From positions 94,028 through 158,027 of the forward strand of contig NZ_SOFL01000033.1 of NCBI RefSeq assembly GCF_004402695.1: a stretch of DNA of 64,000 nt, in the 5' to 3' direction. The stretch comes from Cryobacterium adonitolivorans (GTDB taxonomy: Bacteria; Actinomycetota; Actinomycetes; Actinomycetales; Microbacteriaceae). Shown piece after piece: positions 16,701 to 25,728 of the stretch. The notes under the pieces are model-generated. The model saw only the letters and a list, made by a program, of their open reading frames with translations. It did not search any database and had not been told where the DNA came from. Position 1 is the first letter of the stretch. Every line of letters starts with the position of its first letter. The translations under genes and the position numbers were made by a program.

Positions 16701-17957
16701 TCAGGGTGCCGTCGTGGCGGCAGCCGCGGTGCGGCCGCGCACCCGGGTGGCCAGCACCGGCGCGAAGAACACCACGAGCAGGCCTGCCAGCGGCACGAGG
16801 AGCAGCCCGTAGCGCAACTGGGAAAGGTCGGCGATGGCGCCGATGATGGGCGGCGAGAACAGGAAACCCAGCCGCAGCAGCCAGGCAACGATGGTCAGAC
16901 CGGTGCCGGCACGGAAGCCGGGCAACTCGTCCGCGGCGTGCATTGCGGCCGGGATCAGTGTGGCGACGCCGAAGCCGGCCAGGCCGAAGCCCACGATGGT
17001 GCCCGGGATCGACGGGAACGCCAGGGCCGTGCCCATGCCCAGGAACACGATCGCGCCGCCGGTACGGGCCACGGCGCGCTGGCCGAACCTGTCGACGAGG
17101 CCGTCGCCGAGCAGCCGGCCGATGAATTGCATGCCCTGCAGGGCGATGAAGCCGAGACCGGCCACCAAAGCGGATGCGCTGAGCGCGTCGGAGAGGTAGA
17201 TGGCCGACCACGACGCTCCGGCGTCCTCGACGACAGCGCCAGAGGCGGCGATCACCACGAGCGCGCCGAGCACCAGCCACTTTCCCCACCGGCCGCGGGA
17301 GAGGGTGGGCGTGGCAGCGTGCTGCTGGGGGGCGGTGGCCTCGGGTTCGAGGGGTTCGGGTCCAGCCAGGAGGAACCGGTAGCTATACAGCGCGAACAGG
17401 CTGAAGGTCACGGCGGACACGATGAGGTGCTGGCCGCGCGGCACATCAAGCTGGGCGGCCGCGGCGCCGAGGAGTCCGCCGGTGACAGCGCCGATGCTCC
17501 ACACCGCGTGGAAGGAGTTAAGGATGGAGCGTTTGTAGAGCCGCTGCACGCGCAGGCCGTGCGAGTTCTGGGCGACGTCGGTGATGGAGTCCATCGCACC
17601 GGCGAGGAAGATGCCGGCGGCCAGGGCAGCCCAGCTGGGGGCGATTCCGGCCAGGATCAGGCCCACCGCGGTGAGCATCGTGGAGACCACGGCGACCCGC
17701 GACGAGCGGAACCGGCGGATGAGCATGCCCGCGGCGAGCCCGGCGATGAGGGCGCCGAGCGGGAACGCGGCGACGGCAAAACCGAATTCGGCGTTGCTGA
17801 GCCCGAGCTCGGATTTGATCCCGGGATACCGGGGGATCAGGTTGGCGAACAGGGCGCCGTTCGTGAAGAACAGCATGGCCACGGCGAAACGCGCGCGGCG
17901 CACGGCCACGTCGGGGCGGTCTGCGGTGCGTTCTGCGGAGCGGGCGGGAGGCGTCAT
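16701..17957 (-). CDS. MFS transporter
   Basis: 418-aa major facilitator protein with 12 predicted helices. Helix 1 contains FAVAMLFFTNGALFANLIPRYPGIK, and the motif-A-like loop after helix 2 is IRRFRSSRVAVVS. FLAGAMDSITDVAQNSHGLRVQRLYKRSILNSFHAVWSIGAVTGG resembles the YbjJ/fucose-permease-like branch of actinobacterial MFS proteins. ATG 17957 is chosen (AGAAAG upstream) because residues before it are low-complexity. The C-terminus ends in an Ala-rich tail. Substrate unknown; sugar or drug efflux are both possible. Confidence 0.88.
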   Translation of the reverse strand: MTPPARSAERTADRPDVAVRRARFAVAMLFFTNGALFANLIPRYPGIKSELGLSNAEFGFAVAAFPLGALIAGLAAGMLIRRFRSSRVAVVSTMLTAVGLILAGIAPSWAALAAGIFLAGAMDSITDVAQNSHGLRVQRLYKRSILNSFHAVWSIGAVTGGLLGAAAAQLDVPRGQHLIVSAVTFSLFALYSYRFLLAGPEPLEPEATAPQQHAATPTLSRGRWGKWLVLGALVVIAASGAVVEDAGASWSAIYLSDALSASALVAGLGFIALQGMQFIGRLLGDGLVDRFGQRAVARTGGAIVFLGMGTALAFPSIPGTIVGFGLAGFGVATLIPAAMHAADELPGFRAGTGLTIVAWLLRLGFLFSPPIIGAIADLSQLRYGLLLVPLAGLLVVFFAPVLATRVRGRTAAAATTAP

Positions 17958-18112
17958 TGCGTCAGCGGACTTTCTGGTGTGGCGGTCGGTCGTGAGAGAC
18001 CCGCCGGATCGGCGGGCGTGAGGCACGGGTTTCAAGCTTGGCACGGATGCCGGTGGCGGCGCACCCCGGCGGGCACGCTCGGGCATCCGGTTCGGTGGTG
18101 CAAGGACCGAGC

Positions 18113-18715
18113 TCAGCCGACGGGCAGCTCGAAGATGGTTTCCAGGCCGTCCTCGTCGTCCCACTGCTCGCCCACCTCGACGAAGCCGAACTGGGTGATG
18201 AGGGCGCGGGAGGGGAGGTTGTCTGGACGGATGGTGGCCCGAACTACCGTGACGGACAGTTCGATGCGGGCGCGTTCGAGGAGCGCGGTGAGTGCGGCGC
18301 GGGCGTATCCCTGCCGACGGTATGCGGCATCCACGGCGTAGCCCACCTCGACCATGCCGGCGTCGTCCGGGGGTCCGTGGTAGCCGGCCTGGCCGACCGC
18401 GAGGTGCCGCGTCGGGTCGTAGATGACCCTCGTGACCCAGCTGGCGTCACCGGGAGTGACGGCGAGCTGCCGACTGCGGTAGCGCCAGGTGTTGGCGTTG
18501 ACCGGTTCAATGAAGAAAGGGCTCAGCTCCACCGCGGCCTGCTCGTTGGCCAGGTCGAGGTCCTCCTCGGCGAGGGCGTCGATCGTGGCTGGGCTCAGCT
18601 GCACGAGGTGCACGGTGGGCGCCACAGTGGATGGCCATGGGTCGTCGAGCGGGGAGTTCGAGATCAATGGGTCCTTCGAGAGGGTGCCGGATAGGGCTGA
18701 TGGTGGTCGGGCCAC
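18113..18715 (-). CDS. GNAT family N-acetyltransferase
   Basis: About 200-aa acetyltransferase. The acetyl-CoA binding motif A is VEVGYAVDAAYRRQGYARAA (RRQGYA = Q/RxxGxA), followed by LTALLERARIELSVTVVRATIRPDNLPSRALITQFGFVEVGEQ, the classic GNAT C-terminal half with the N-x-P-S-x-x-L element. The start is uncertain: GTG 18715 gives an N-terminus without a good ribosome-binding site, and a GTG near 18616 is an alternative that would begin at the first conserved strand. Substrate unknown. Confidence 0.82.
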   Translation of the reverse strand: MARPPSALSGTLSKDPLISNSPLDDPWPSTVAPTVHLVQLSPATIDALAEEDLDLANEQAAVELSPFFIEPVNANTWRYRSRQLAVTPGDASWVTRVIYDPTRHLAVGQAGYHGPPDDAGMVEVGYAVDAAYRRQGYARAALTALLERARIELSVTVVRATIRPDNLPSRALITQFGFVEVGEQWDDEDGLETIFELPVG

Positions 18716-19064
18716 GTGAGGTGCTGGTGGCGACCGCAGTGTCGGAAGCAGCCGTGGGCCGCTCTGAGCACGCGCACTTGAGGCTACTGCTCTGAGGGCA
18801 CGTTTCTCGAGGAAATCCCCGAGTTCGCCCAAGCGTGCACCGGTGTGTCGGACCTCGCACCCCTCGCGACCCAGCCGGGCACCCACCGTGGCGCAACCGT
18901 GCAGGCGCCCTACCCGGATGCATCGCGGCCCACCCGCCTCCCCTCCGCGGCCCATCCGGCCCACCCGCCGGGCCTTCCCCCGAGCGGACGGGCTGCCTAT
19001 GCTGGCAGCGTCGTTGACCGGCCGTCGTAGACGGCGGCCGCCGTCGGCATCGGGAGGAGCGACC
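18716..19064. other. 349-base gap, no gene seen
   Basis: Divergent intergenic region between the GNAT gene and the flavin monooxygenase unit. Translations in all frames are Pro/Arg-rich and low complexity. Near its end it carries GGGAGGAG (19052-19059), a ribosome-binding site serving the small ORF at 19065. Confidence 0.5.
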
Positions 19065-19178
19065 ATGAGGAGCGAGAAACCGCCCCTTCCACTGGGCCCG
19101 ACAGCGCTGGGCCTCCTCTCGTTCGCCGACGGCCACAATCTCCACGGGCTGCACACGGGCATGCGCGAACCCGCATGA
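19065..19178 (+). CDS. Small upstream ORF overlapping the monooxygenase start
   Basis: 37-codon ORF starting MRSEKPPLPLGPTALG and ending GLHTGMREPA. It has the best ribosome-binding site in the area (GGGAGGAG, spacing 5). Its stop TGA overlaps the ATG of the next gene (ATGA, 19175-19178), so ribosomes finishing it could restart on the monooxygenase, which lacks a ribosome-binding site of its own. Either a translational-coupling leader or a tiny protein; no homology seen. Confidence 0.45.
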   Translation: MRSEKPPLPLGPTALGLLSFADGHNLHGLHTGMREPA

Positions 19179-20860
19179 CCGATTTCGACGTTGACCTTCT
19201 TGTCGTGGGGGCCGGCACCACCGGGCTCACCCTGGCGCTGCAGGCGGTCGACCACGGAGCCCGGGTGCGCATCGTCGAACGCCGGCCGGAGGCGTTCCGG
19301 CCGTCGCGGGCGATGGTGATGCATCCGCGCACCCTCGAACTGTTGCGTCCGCTGGGGGTGACGGATGCTCTGCTCGCGCTCGGCGACCCCTCACCGTCGG
19401 TGCAGCTGCACGTGCGCTCTCGGGTGGTGCCGGTGTCAGTCGAGAACCTCGATCTGCCCGGCACCGCGTTTCCCCACCTGCTGCTGGTTCGGCAGTCCGA
19501 CGTGGAGTCGGTGCTGGCCGCGGCGCTCGCCGAGCGCGGAGTGGTGGTGCAGCGCGGTGCGGAGGTGGTGCGGCTGGCGCGGCTGCGGCAGGGCGGTGCC
19601 CGGGCCGTGCTGCGCACCACGGATGATGAGCCGGACGAAGACGTGCTGTGCCGGTACCTGGCCGGCTGCGACGGGCCCGCGAGCTTGGTGCGCCGGTCGG
19701 TCGGCGGCTTTCTCGGCGGCGACTACGACCAGGAAGTGGTGCTCGCGGACGTGGATCTGGGGCCCGCGGGCGCCGGGTCACGTGCGGGGGCGCCGGTGAT
19801 GCTCGAGGCCGGGGTCGCCCATGTGGTCGTCGGGCGGCGCGGACTGGTGTTCCTCTTCAACATCGGCGAACGGGCCAGTTGGCGGATGCTCGCCACCCGA
19901 CGGGCGGGCGACGATCGGCAGCCGTTCGGTCAGGCTGGGCCGCCGGTGCCGCAGGAGCAGCTGCAGCAGCTGTTCGACGAGGCCGGGCTGCCCGCGCAGA
20001 TCACCGAGGTGGCCTGGTCGGCCCGGGTACGGCTGCAGCACCGGATCGCCAGCAGGTTCAGCCGCGGTCCGCTCTTCGTGGTCGGCGATGCCGCCCATGT
20101 GCACTCGCCGGCGGGCGCTCAGGGCATGAACGCCGGCATCCACGACGCCGTCAACCTCGGTTGGAAGCTGGCATTCGCCGCCGCGGCCGGCCAGCGGCTC
20201 CCCGAGGCGCCGGGCCCGGCGGGTGCCACTGTCCCGGCCGGCCCGCCCGGGACGCGAGCCGCGTTCCCCGGTTCGGCACTACTGGACTCCTACGCTCTGG
20301 AGCGTCGCCCCGCCGACCGGGCCCTGCTGCGCCTGACGCACACCATGTACTGGGCCGAGGCGAGCCTGCATCCGTTGGCGCAGCTCAGCCGGGCCGTGCT
20401 GGTGCCGCTGGCCGCGCCGCTGCTGCCGTGGTTCACCCGGCAACGTCGGCTCACCGCGGCGGGCATCCGTACCCTCTCGCAATTTCGGCTGCGGTACACG
20501 CACAGTCCGCTGTCGATGGAGGTGCGCGCGTCGCTCACCCCGGTGCGCGGCGGGCTGGCCAGGCGGGTGCTGCGGCCGGGCTCGAGGGTGGCCGACACCC
20601 TGGTGCGCTGCGAGGGACGCCGGGTGCGCCTGCACGAGTTGCTCGCGCGGCCGGGGGTGCACATCCTGCTGCAGGCCGATGCGCGAGAGGTGCCCGAGCG
20701 GATGCTGGGCACGCTGGTGCACAGCTATCGGCTTGACGACCGGCCCGGCACCGGCATGCTCGTCGTGCGGCCCGACGGCTACGTGGGGCTGCGGGCTCCG
20801 GTGCTCGACGAACAGCACCTCGCCGCCTGGTTGCGCCTGGTGGGGCTTCCCGTACGTTGA
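19175..20860 (+). CDS. FAD-dependent aromatic monooxygenase (PheA/TfdB type)
   Basis: 561-aa flavoprotein hydroxylase. N-terminal dinucleotide fold GAGTTGLTLALQAVDHGARV with the following acidic residue in IVERRP; middle motif DG as CDGPASLVRRSVG (~residues 167-179); second FAD motif GPLFVVGDAAHVHSPAGAQG plus MNAGIHDAVNLGWKLA (~300-335). The C-terminal ~120 residues correspond to the thioredoxin-like domain of phenol hydroxylase-type enzymes. An internal proline-rich insert (EAPGPAGATVPAGPPGTRAA) interrupts the usual helix after GWKLA. It probably hydroxylates a phenolic or polyketide ring using NAD(P)H and O2. It is coupled to the small upstream ORF. Confidence 0.88.
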   Translation: MTDFDVDLLVVGAGTTGLTLALQAVDHGARVRIVERRPEAFRPSRAMVMHPRTLELLRPLGVTDALLALGDPSPSVQLHVRSRVVPVSVENLDLPGTAFPHLLLVRQSDVESVLAAALAERGVVVQRGAEVVRLARLRQGGARAVLRTTDDEPDEDVLCRYLAGCDGPASLVRRSVGGFLGGDYDQEVVLADVDLGPAGAGSRAGAPVMLEAGVAHVVVGRRGLVFLFNIGERASWRMLATRRAGDDRQPFGQAGPPVPQEQLQQLFDEAGLPAQITEVAWSARVRLQHRIASRFSRGPLFVVGDAAHVHSPAGAQGMNAGIHDAVNLGWKLAFAAAAGQRLPEAPGPAGATVPAGPPGTRAAFPGSALLDSYALERRPADRALLRLTHTMYWAEASLHPLAQLSRAVLVPLAAPLLPWFTRQRRLTAAGIRTLSQFRLRYTHSPLSMEVRASLTPVRGGLARRVLRPGSRVADTLVRCEGRRVRLHELLARPGVHILLQADAREVPERMLGTLVHSYRLDDRPGTGMLVVRPDGYVGLRAPVLDEQHLAAWLRLVGLPVR

Positions 20861-20872
20861 GCGGCCGACGGG

Positions 20873-21301
20873 TCAGCTGCGAACCGGTGCTTCGCAGGCT
20901 TCCAGCCGGAATATCGGGTGGTCGACCAGATCCGGCAGCTCGGCCAGGAACGGGCCGGCCCGACGGCCCAACTTCTCGAGGTAGTCGGCGGCGACCTGGT
21001 CGTGTTCGAGGCCACGCAGCTCGGTAGTCCGATACGGGTGGCGGCGCCATCGGACGCGCAGCTCGCAGCGTCCGGCGACCCGGAGGTTGCGCACCCACTG
21101 GGTTTCGCCGCGGCCGGCGATGACGTACCGCTCACCCTCGAATCGGAACGGTGCGACCGGGGTTCCGATCTCCCGGCCGCTGATGCGACCCCGCACGATG
21201 AGGGTGGGGGCACCGCAGGCCCGGGCGACCGGGTTGACGACGTGCACCATGAAGCGACTGGGCGGCAGATAACCGCGGCGGCGGGTGGGCGTGCTGCTCA
21301 A
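20873..21301 (-). CDS. Nitroreductase/deazaflavin-dependent oxidoreductase (Ddn-like)
   Basis: 142-aa protein of the F420H2-dependent Ddn/FDOR-A-like family: VARACGAPTLIVRGRISGREIGTPVAPFRFEGERYVIAGRGETQWVRNLRVAGRCELRVRWRRHPYRTTEL. This is the split beta-barrel pattern G(R)..G..R..P......G...V.S.GG....P.W..NL, with TQWVRNLR at the signature. The start is TTG 21301, decided by a strong GGAGG seven bases upstream; the first ATG would cut into the fold. It converges on the monooxygenase with a 12-base gap. Substrate unknown. Confidence 0.85.
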   Translation of the reverse strand: MSSTPTRRRGYLPPSRFMVHVVNPVARACGAPTLIVRGRISGREIGTPVAPFRFEGERYVIAGRGETQWVRNLRVAGRCELRVRWRRHPYRTTELRGLEHDQVAADYLEKLGRRAGPFLAELPDLVDHPIFRLEACEAPVRS

Positions 21302-21610
21302 GGTGGGCCTCCGTTCAGTGTCCTCGGTGAGGCGCGCATCTGCCTCACGCCAGACACGGTACTGCCGCCGCCGGGACTGGGGAAGGTGCCCGTTGGGTCC
21401 ACCAGTACCCCGCGCAAAATAGCCCGATCGGGGGTATAACTCGAGCAGACCTGTGCGCGGTCAGCGCTGCGCGGCAGCGAGGGGGCGGGTCACCGTGCAG
21501 GGGGTAGCGTCGGGGTCCGAGTGGATTTTCACTGCCGTCGCTGTGTAGGGTCATTCTCCACCGGCGTGCCTCACTCGCGCACAGACACCTGCACCACCCG
21601 AAAGGACACC
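21302..21610. other. 309-base divergent gap with a small hairpin
   Basis: No gene. A 7-bp inverted repeat GTGAGGC/GCCTCAC (21327-21348) lies just upstream of the TTG start of the Ddn-like gene and could be an operator or mRNA hairpin. An AT-richer TATAACT lies near 21436. The end holds GAAAGGA, the ribosome-binding site for the tiny ORF at 21611. Confidence 0.5.
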
Positions 21611-21652
21611 ATGCGCCGACGCATCCGAATCTCGATCGGGCAGCAAGAATGA
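21611..21652 (+). CDS. 13-residue leader peptide overlapping the PAP2 gene
   Basis: ATG with GAAAGGA at 21600-21606, coding for MRRRIRISIGQQE, whose TGA overlaps the ATG of the PAP2 gene (ATGA at 21649-21652). The Arg-rich sequence and perfect stop/start overlap suggest a translated leader that couples or attenuates expression of PAP2. Confidence 0.5.
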   Translation: MRRRIRISIGQQE

Positions 21653-22437
21653 GCGCCCCCTCGAATACCACGCGGGATCGCTTGCGTGCCCTGCACGAGA
21701 AGTTCATCGTGCAGGACCGCTGGCGCACGGCCCGTGAACGCACGACTCTCTACCTGATGGCGGTGGCGCTCGTCGTCATCGGCGTGGCCGGCTTCCTCGT
21801 GATACTCGCCGACGTCGTGCAGCGTGATGACGTGGCGAGCATCGATTCCCCTGTCAACGCCTGGCTCATGCAGAGCCGCACCGGAACCGTGACCGCGATC
21901 ATGATCGGGCTCGCGATCGGGTTCGGGCCGGTCGCGCTGCCCGTGGTGATTCTGGCAACCATCGTCCTGTGGTCATACCTCGCCAAGCACCTCTGGCGGC
22001 CGCTGCTGCTGGCGCTGGGCACGCTCACCGGGCTGGTTCTCGTTCAGGTGATCACCCGTCTCGTCGAACGCACCCGACCGCCCGTTGACCTCATGCTCTT
22101 CGGCGTCGACACCACCTATTCGTTTCCGTCCGGGCATGTGTCGGGTGCCACGAACTTCCTCCTGCTGCTCACCTATCTCATCTACTCGCGTCGAGCGGCG
22201 CGCCGGCGGGTGGCTGTGCTGGTGGGCGTGATTCTGGTGGTCGCCATCGGGCTGGCCGCGATCAGTCGGGTCTACCTGGGCTACCACTGGCCGACGGATG
22301 CGCTCGCATCGGTCTGCCTGGCTCTCGCGGTTCTCGGCGGGGTGATCGCGCTGGACACCTGGCGCACCGTGCGGGTGCGACCGAGCGGACGCGATGATGC
22401 CGCCGGGACGGACAGGCGCGAGGCGACGGCAGCGTAA
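21649..22437 (+). CDS. PAP2 superfamily membrane phosphatase
   Basis: 262-aa membrane protein with about six helices and the acid-phosphatase motifs. Motif 2 is PSGH (YSFPSGHVSG) and motif 3 is SRVYLGYHWPTD (SRx5Hx3D). Motif 1 is incomplete: the RP of TRLVERTRPP is present, but the lysine of Kx6RP is replaced by a Thr/Arg position. Family members dephosphorylate lipid pyrophosphates or phosphatidate. It is preceded by the coupled leader ORF and converges on the DUF1801 gene with two bases between stops. The substrate (undecaprenyl-PP, PgpB-like or other) is not resolved. Confidence 0.88.
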   Translation: MSAPSNTTRDRLRALHEKFIVQDRWRTARERTTLYLMAVALVVIGVAGFLVILADVVQRDDVASIDSPVNAWLMQSRTGTVTAIMIGLAIGFGPVALPVVILATIVLWSYLAKHLWRPLLLALGTLTGLVLVQVITRLVERTRPPVDLMLFGVDTTYSFPSGHVSGATNFLLLLTYLIYSRRAARRRVAVLVGVILVVAIGLAAISRVYLGYHWPTDALASVCLALAVLGGVIALDTWRTVRVRPSGRDDAAGTDRREATAA

Positions 22438-22439
22438 CC

Positions 22440-22829
22440 TCAGGGGGCGAGCCAGGCACGAACGACGTCGACGGCCGCGTCCCGTTTGTGCGCCAGGTCA
22501 GCCAGATCGGTCACGAGCAGGCTCGCCCGAATATCGGAGTGCCAGGTGAGCAGGCCGTGCGGGTCGCCGGTGAAAGCGGATGCGGCATCCCTGTTCTCGG
22601 TGGTAGTCGCTCCCCGGTGCAGCACCAGTCGGACGCCGTCCTTACCCTGCGCGCTGATCGTGGCTTGATCGACCCCGTCAATCACGTAGCTGGGGGAGTT
22701 CCACTTGATGTGCTCCTGCACGGCGGGGTTGGCCTCGTGCACGAGCCGGCGCAGCGCCTCGATCACCGCCAGGCGCTCTGCGGGCTGCGCGGCGAGGAAC
22801 TCCCGCACGGAGCGATGTCGATCGACCAT
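22440..22829 (-). CDS. DUF1801 domain protein
   Basis: 129-aa soluble protein: VREFLAAQPAERLAVIEALRRLVHEANPAVQEHIKWNSPSYVIDGVDQATISAQGKDGVRLVLHRGA, the DUF1801/YdhG-like pattern with the W-N-S-P-S-Y segment. ATG 22829 follows TACGCT-N6, a leaderless arrangement, and has no ribosome-binding site. It is about as long as the family's domain and is distinct from the paralogue at 13288. Function unknown. Confidence 0.85.
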   Translation of the reverse strand: MVDRHRSVREFLAAQPAERLAVIEALRRLVHEANPAVQEHIKWNSPSYVIDGVDQATISAQGKDGVRLVLHRGATTTENRDAASAFTGDPHGLLTWHSDIRASLLVTDLADLAHKRDAAVDVVRAWLAP

Positions 22830-22835
22830 GAACGG

Positions 22836-22841
22836 AGCGTA
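22836..22841 (-). promoter_or_regulatory. -10 box (TACGCT) six bases before the ATG
   Basis: TACGCT-N6-ATG on the minus strand for the DUF1801 gene at 22829. Confidence 0.55.
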
Positions 22842-23019
22842 CCGCCCGGGTGCATCCGCCGGCCCGGCCGTCCGGAAAAGGCATCATCCGTGCCCAGACA
22901 TTTGACGGCGGTGCACCCAAGCGAGTAGACACGAAGGAGCGGGCCGGGGCCCTAAGATTCGCAACACGGGCAGCGGCGCAGGCTTCCAGACTGCTCGGCT
23001 TCGCGACGAAGGGAACCCC

Positions 23020-23997
<978 letters not shown>

Positions 23998-24037
23998 GCG
24001 TCCACTTCGACGCCGCCTCGCCCCTGCCGACCGGCGG

Positions 24038-24134
24038 GTGGCATAACTCCTGCAATCGTCTCGGCTTCCGCCGGCCGGCCCCTAAATCCGCGGCGGCTCA
24101 TCCGATGCGTCAGAAATTGCAGGAGTTATGCCAC
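24038..24134. repeat. 97-bp hairpin element with terminal inverted repeats, copy 2
   Basis: Perfect 19-bp terminal inverted repeats: left GTGGCATAACTCCTGCAAT and right ATTGCAGGAGTTATGCCAC. The GC-rich interior includes CCGCC/GGCGG pairs and holds no ORF. It is exactly the same length as the element at 13112 and shares the end sequence (GCATAACTCCTGC core). The right end runs directly into a truncated glycine-rich gene remnant. Confidence 0.8.
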
Positions 24135-24304
24135 TCACGGACGGTCGCCAAGCGGTGAACAGTGTTCCGGCACGAGCGCGCAGCCTGCGAGGTGGCGACT
24201 ATCGGCACCGGCAGAGTTTCTCCGGCGGATCCTTCGGTGGTGGGTTCTCCGGCGGAGGAGGCGGTGGTGGTGGCGGTGGCGGTGGTGGTGGTGCTGGCCG
24301 CTAG
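24128..24304 (+). pseudogene. Glycine-rich C-terminal remnant (TPM/DUF2207-type)
   Basis: 58-codon open frame ending in SFSGGSFGGGFSGGG, a run of Gly, then AGR-stop. This tail is typical of TPM-domain or DUF2207 membrane proteins, which finish with such glycine-rich repeats, but here no TPM domain or membrane segment precedes it. The only possible ATG lies inside the terminal repeat of the hairpin element. The last bases CTAG serve as stop for this frame and for the GNAT gene on the other strand. I read it as the surviving 3' end of a deleted gene. Confidence 0.45.
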
Positions 24305-24810
24305 AGCGGCTTGACCATCTCGATCTCCATGGCGCTGGAGTCCAGGACGTACTCCACCCGGTGCCCGGTCTCGGTGAAGCCCCGGCGCAGGTAGGCGGCG
24401 CGGGCGCGGGAATTGTCCTCGTGCACGTGCAGCGTCAGGCGGTCGCCCTCGCTGCGGGCCCACTCCTGGATCGCGAAGAGCAGCGCGTCGAAGATCCCTG
24501 CCGCGTGGCCGCGGTGGTCGGGCGACACGTACACGCCCACCAACAGTGCGCCGGTGGTCGCATCCGGAACGTAACCGCCCATGGTGCCCACCCAGCGTCC
24601 CGCAGCGTCGATCGCGACGAGGGCGATGCCGTGTTCGGCGGTGCCGCGGGCGGCGCGCATCCGCCATTCGCTGTCGGTGTGGCCGAGGGCGTCCTGCAGG
24701 GTCTCGCCGAACGCGATCGGGGTGTCCTCCAGCATCTCCAGGCGCAGCGCCCGAACCTCACGCCAGTCGTCCACCTGGGTGGCGCGGATGCTGAACCCCT
24801 CTGTCATCAT
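24301..24810 (-). CDS. GNAT family N-acetyltransferase
   Basis: 169-aa acetyltransferase: LLVGVYVSPDHRGHAAGIFDALLFAIQEWA is motif A (V-x4-RGHAAG), and LHVHEDNSRARAAYLRRGFTETG is motif B with N-x-x-A-x-x-x-Y-x-x-x-G-F. The N-terminal IRATQVDDWREVRALRLEMLEDTPIAFGETL matches stand-alone RimI-like members. The first of two adjacent ATGs (24810) is preferred because TAAGCT lies exactly six bases upstream. The acceptor substrate is unknown. Confidence 0.9.
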   Translation of the reverse strand: MMTEGFSIRATQVDDWREVRALRLEMLEDTPIAFGETLQDALGHTDSEWRMRAARGTAEHGIALVAIDAAGRWVGTMGGYVPDATTGALLVGVYVSPDHRGHAAGIFDALLFAIQEWARSEGDRLTLHVHEDNSRARAAYLRRGFTETGHRVEYVLDSSAMEIEMVKPL

Positions 24811-24816
24811 TCGCCG

Positions 24817-24822
24817 AGCTTA
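24817..24822 (-). promoter_or_regulatory. -10 box (TAAGCT) six bases before the ATG
   Basis: TAAGCT-N6-ATG on the minus strand. It decides ATG 24810 over ATG 24807 for the GNAT gene. Confidence 0.55.
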
Positions 24823-24853
24823 CCCAGTCGCGCGCACGACGCCGAGGCAGGAG

Positions 24854-25588
24854 CTATGCCGCCCCGCGGGTGCTGACGGGGCGGGTGCTCGGGTAGCGGA
24901 ACGAGAGCAGGTCGGGCAGGTCGAGCACCGAGCTGACCCGGCGGCTCTCCGGCACACCGTCGCGCGGAGCCGCCGCAACGAGAACGGCTTCCATGCCGTG
25001 TGCTCGGGGGCCGTCGAAGTCGGCGTCCCAGGTGTCGCCGACGAAGATGACCCGCGCCGGATCCGCATCCGCCCGGTCGAGGGCCGCCCGGTAGATCGCC
25101 GAGTGGGGCTTGCGAAACCCCACCTCGAGCGACGTCACGATATTGGCGATGAGGTCGGTGGCGCCCATGGCCGCCAGTTGGCGGGGCACGACGGATGCGC
25201 TGTGCGTGTTCGACACGATGGTGAGTGTGAAGGTCTGGCCCAGTTCCCTCAGCGTCAGGGCCATGCCGGGGATCAGCACCACCCCGCGCTCCCAGTCCGC
25301 CATGTTGCTCTCGGCGCCGGCGGCGATCTCGGTGGCGTCGGGTTCGCGGCCGAGCAGCCGCACGATGGCGCGCCGCGACAGCTCCTCCATGGTGAACTCG
25401 CGGTGGTCGACGTCGGACTCGGCGTTGAGCTGGTGGAAGGCGTCCAGCCAGGCGTCGGCGGTGTCCTGCTCGGTGCCGGCCGCACCGAAGGACCGCATGC
25501 TCGCGTGAGTGTCGGCGTAGCCCTGCCCGGCCCGGGAGTCCGCATAGTTGACCAGGGTGCCGAAGAAGTCTAGGAACAGATGCCGCAT
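24854..25588 (-). CDS. HAD family hydrolase
   Basis: 244-aa haloacid dehalogenase-superfamily hydrolase. Motif I is LFLDFFGTL (nucleophile D7; the second Asp of DxD is Phe, as in dehalogenase-like members), motif II is TIVSNTHSAS, motif III Lys is in GFRKPHSAIY and motif IV is FVGDTWDADFDG. A helical C1 cap lies between motifs I and II. ATG 25588 is chosen because CAAGCT (a -10-like box) is six bases upstream; a GTG two codons earlier is possible. It probably acts as a phosphatase on a small metabolite. Confidence 0.88.
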   Translation of the reverse strand: MRHLFLDFFGTLVNYADSRAGQGYADTHASMRSFGAAGTEQDTADAWLDAFHQLNAESDVDHREFTMEELSRRAIVRLLGREPDATEIAAGAESNMADWERGVVLIPGMALTLRELGQTFTLTIVSNTHSASVVPRQLAAMGATDLIANIVTSLEVGFRKPHSAIYRAALDRADADPARVIFVGDTWDADFDGPRAHGMEAVLVAAAPRDGVPESRRVSSVLDLPDLLSFRYPSTRPVSTRGAA

Positions 25589-25687
25589 GACCACAGCTTG
25601 GCAGGGTGTGGGGCATCGTCCGGTTAACGACCCGGTGCGGCCTCCGCAATCGGCGGGGGTCAGGCGCGGTGGTGAGTCCGCAGATCC

Positions 25688-25713
25688 GCGGGCAGGCGCC
25701 GTTGCGATGCGGG
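25688..25713. repeat. Extra left half of the 58-bp palindrome
   Basis: GCGGGCAGGCGCC-GTTGCGATGCGGG matches the left arm of the repeat, 15 bases before the full copy F, so part of the repeat is duplicated in tandem here. Confidence 0.6.
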
Positions 25714-25728
25714 GGAGCGTGCCGTTGT

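Noticed and set aside
24852..24866. GGCAGGAGCTATGCC-like sequence near 24846-24860, similar to the end of the 97-bp element
   Set aside because: Only one degenerate end is present, with no partner at 97 bp, and it overlaps the HAD gene's 3' edge.
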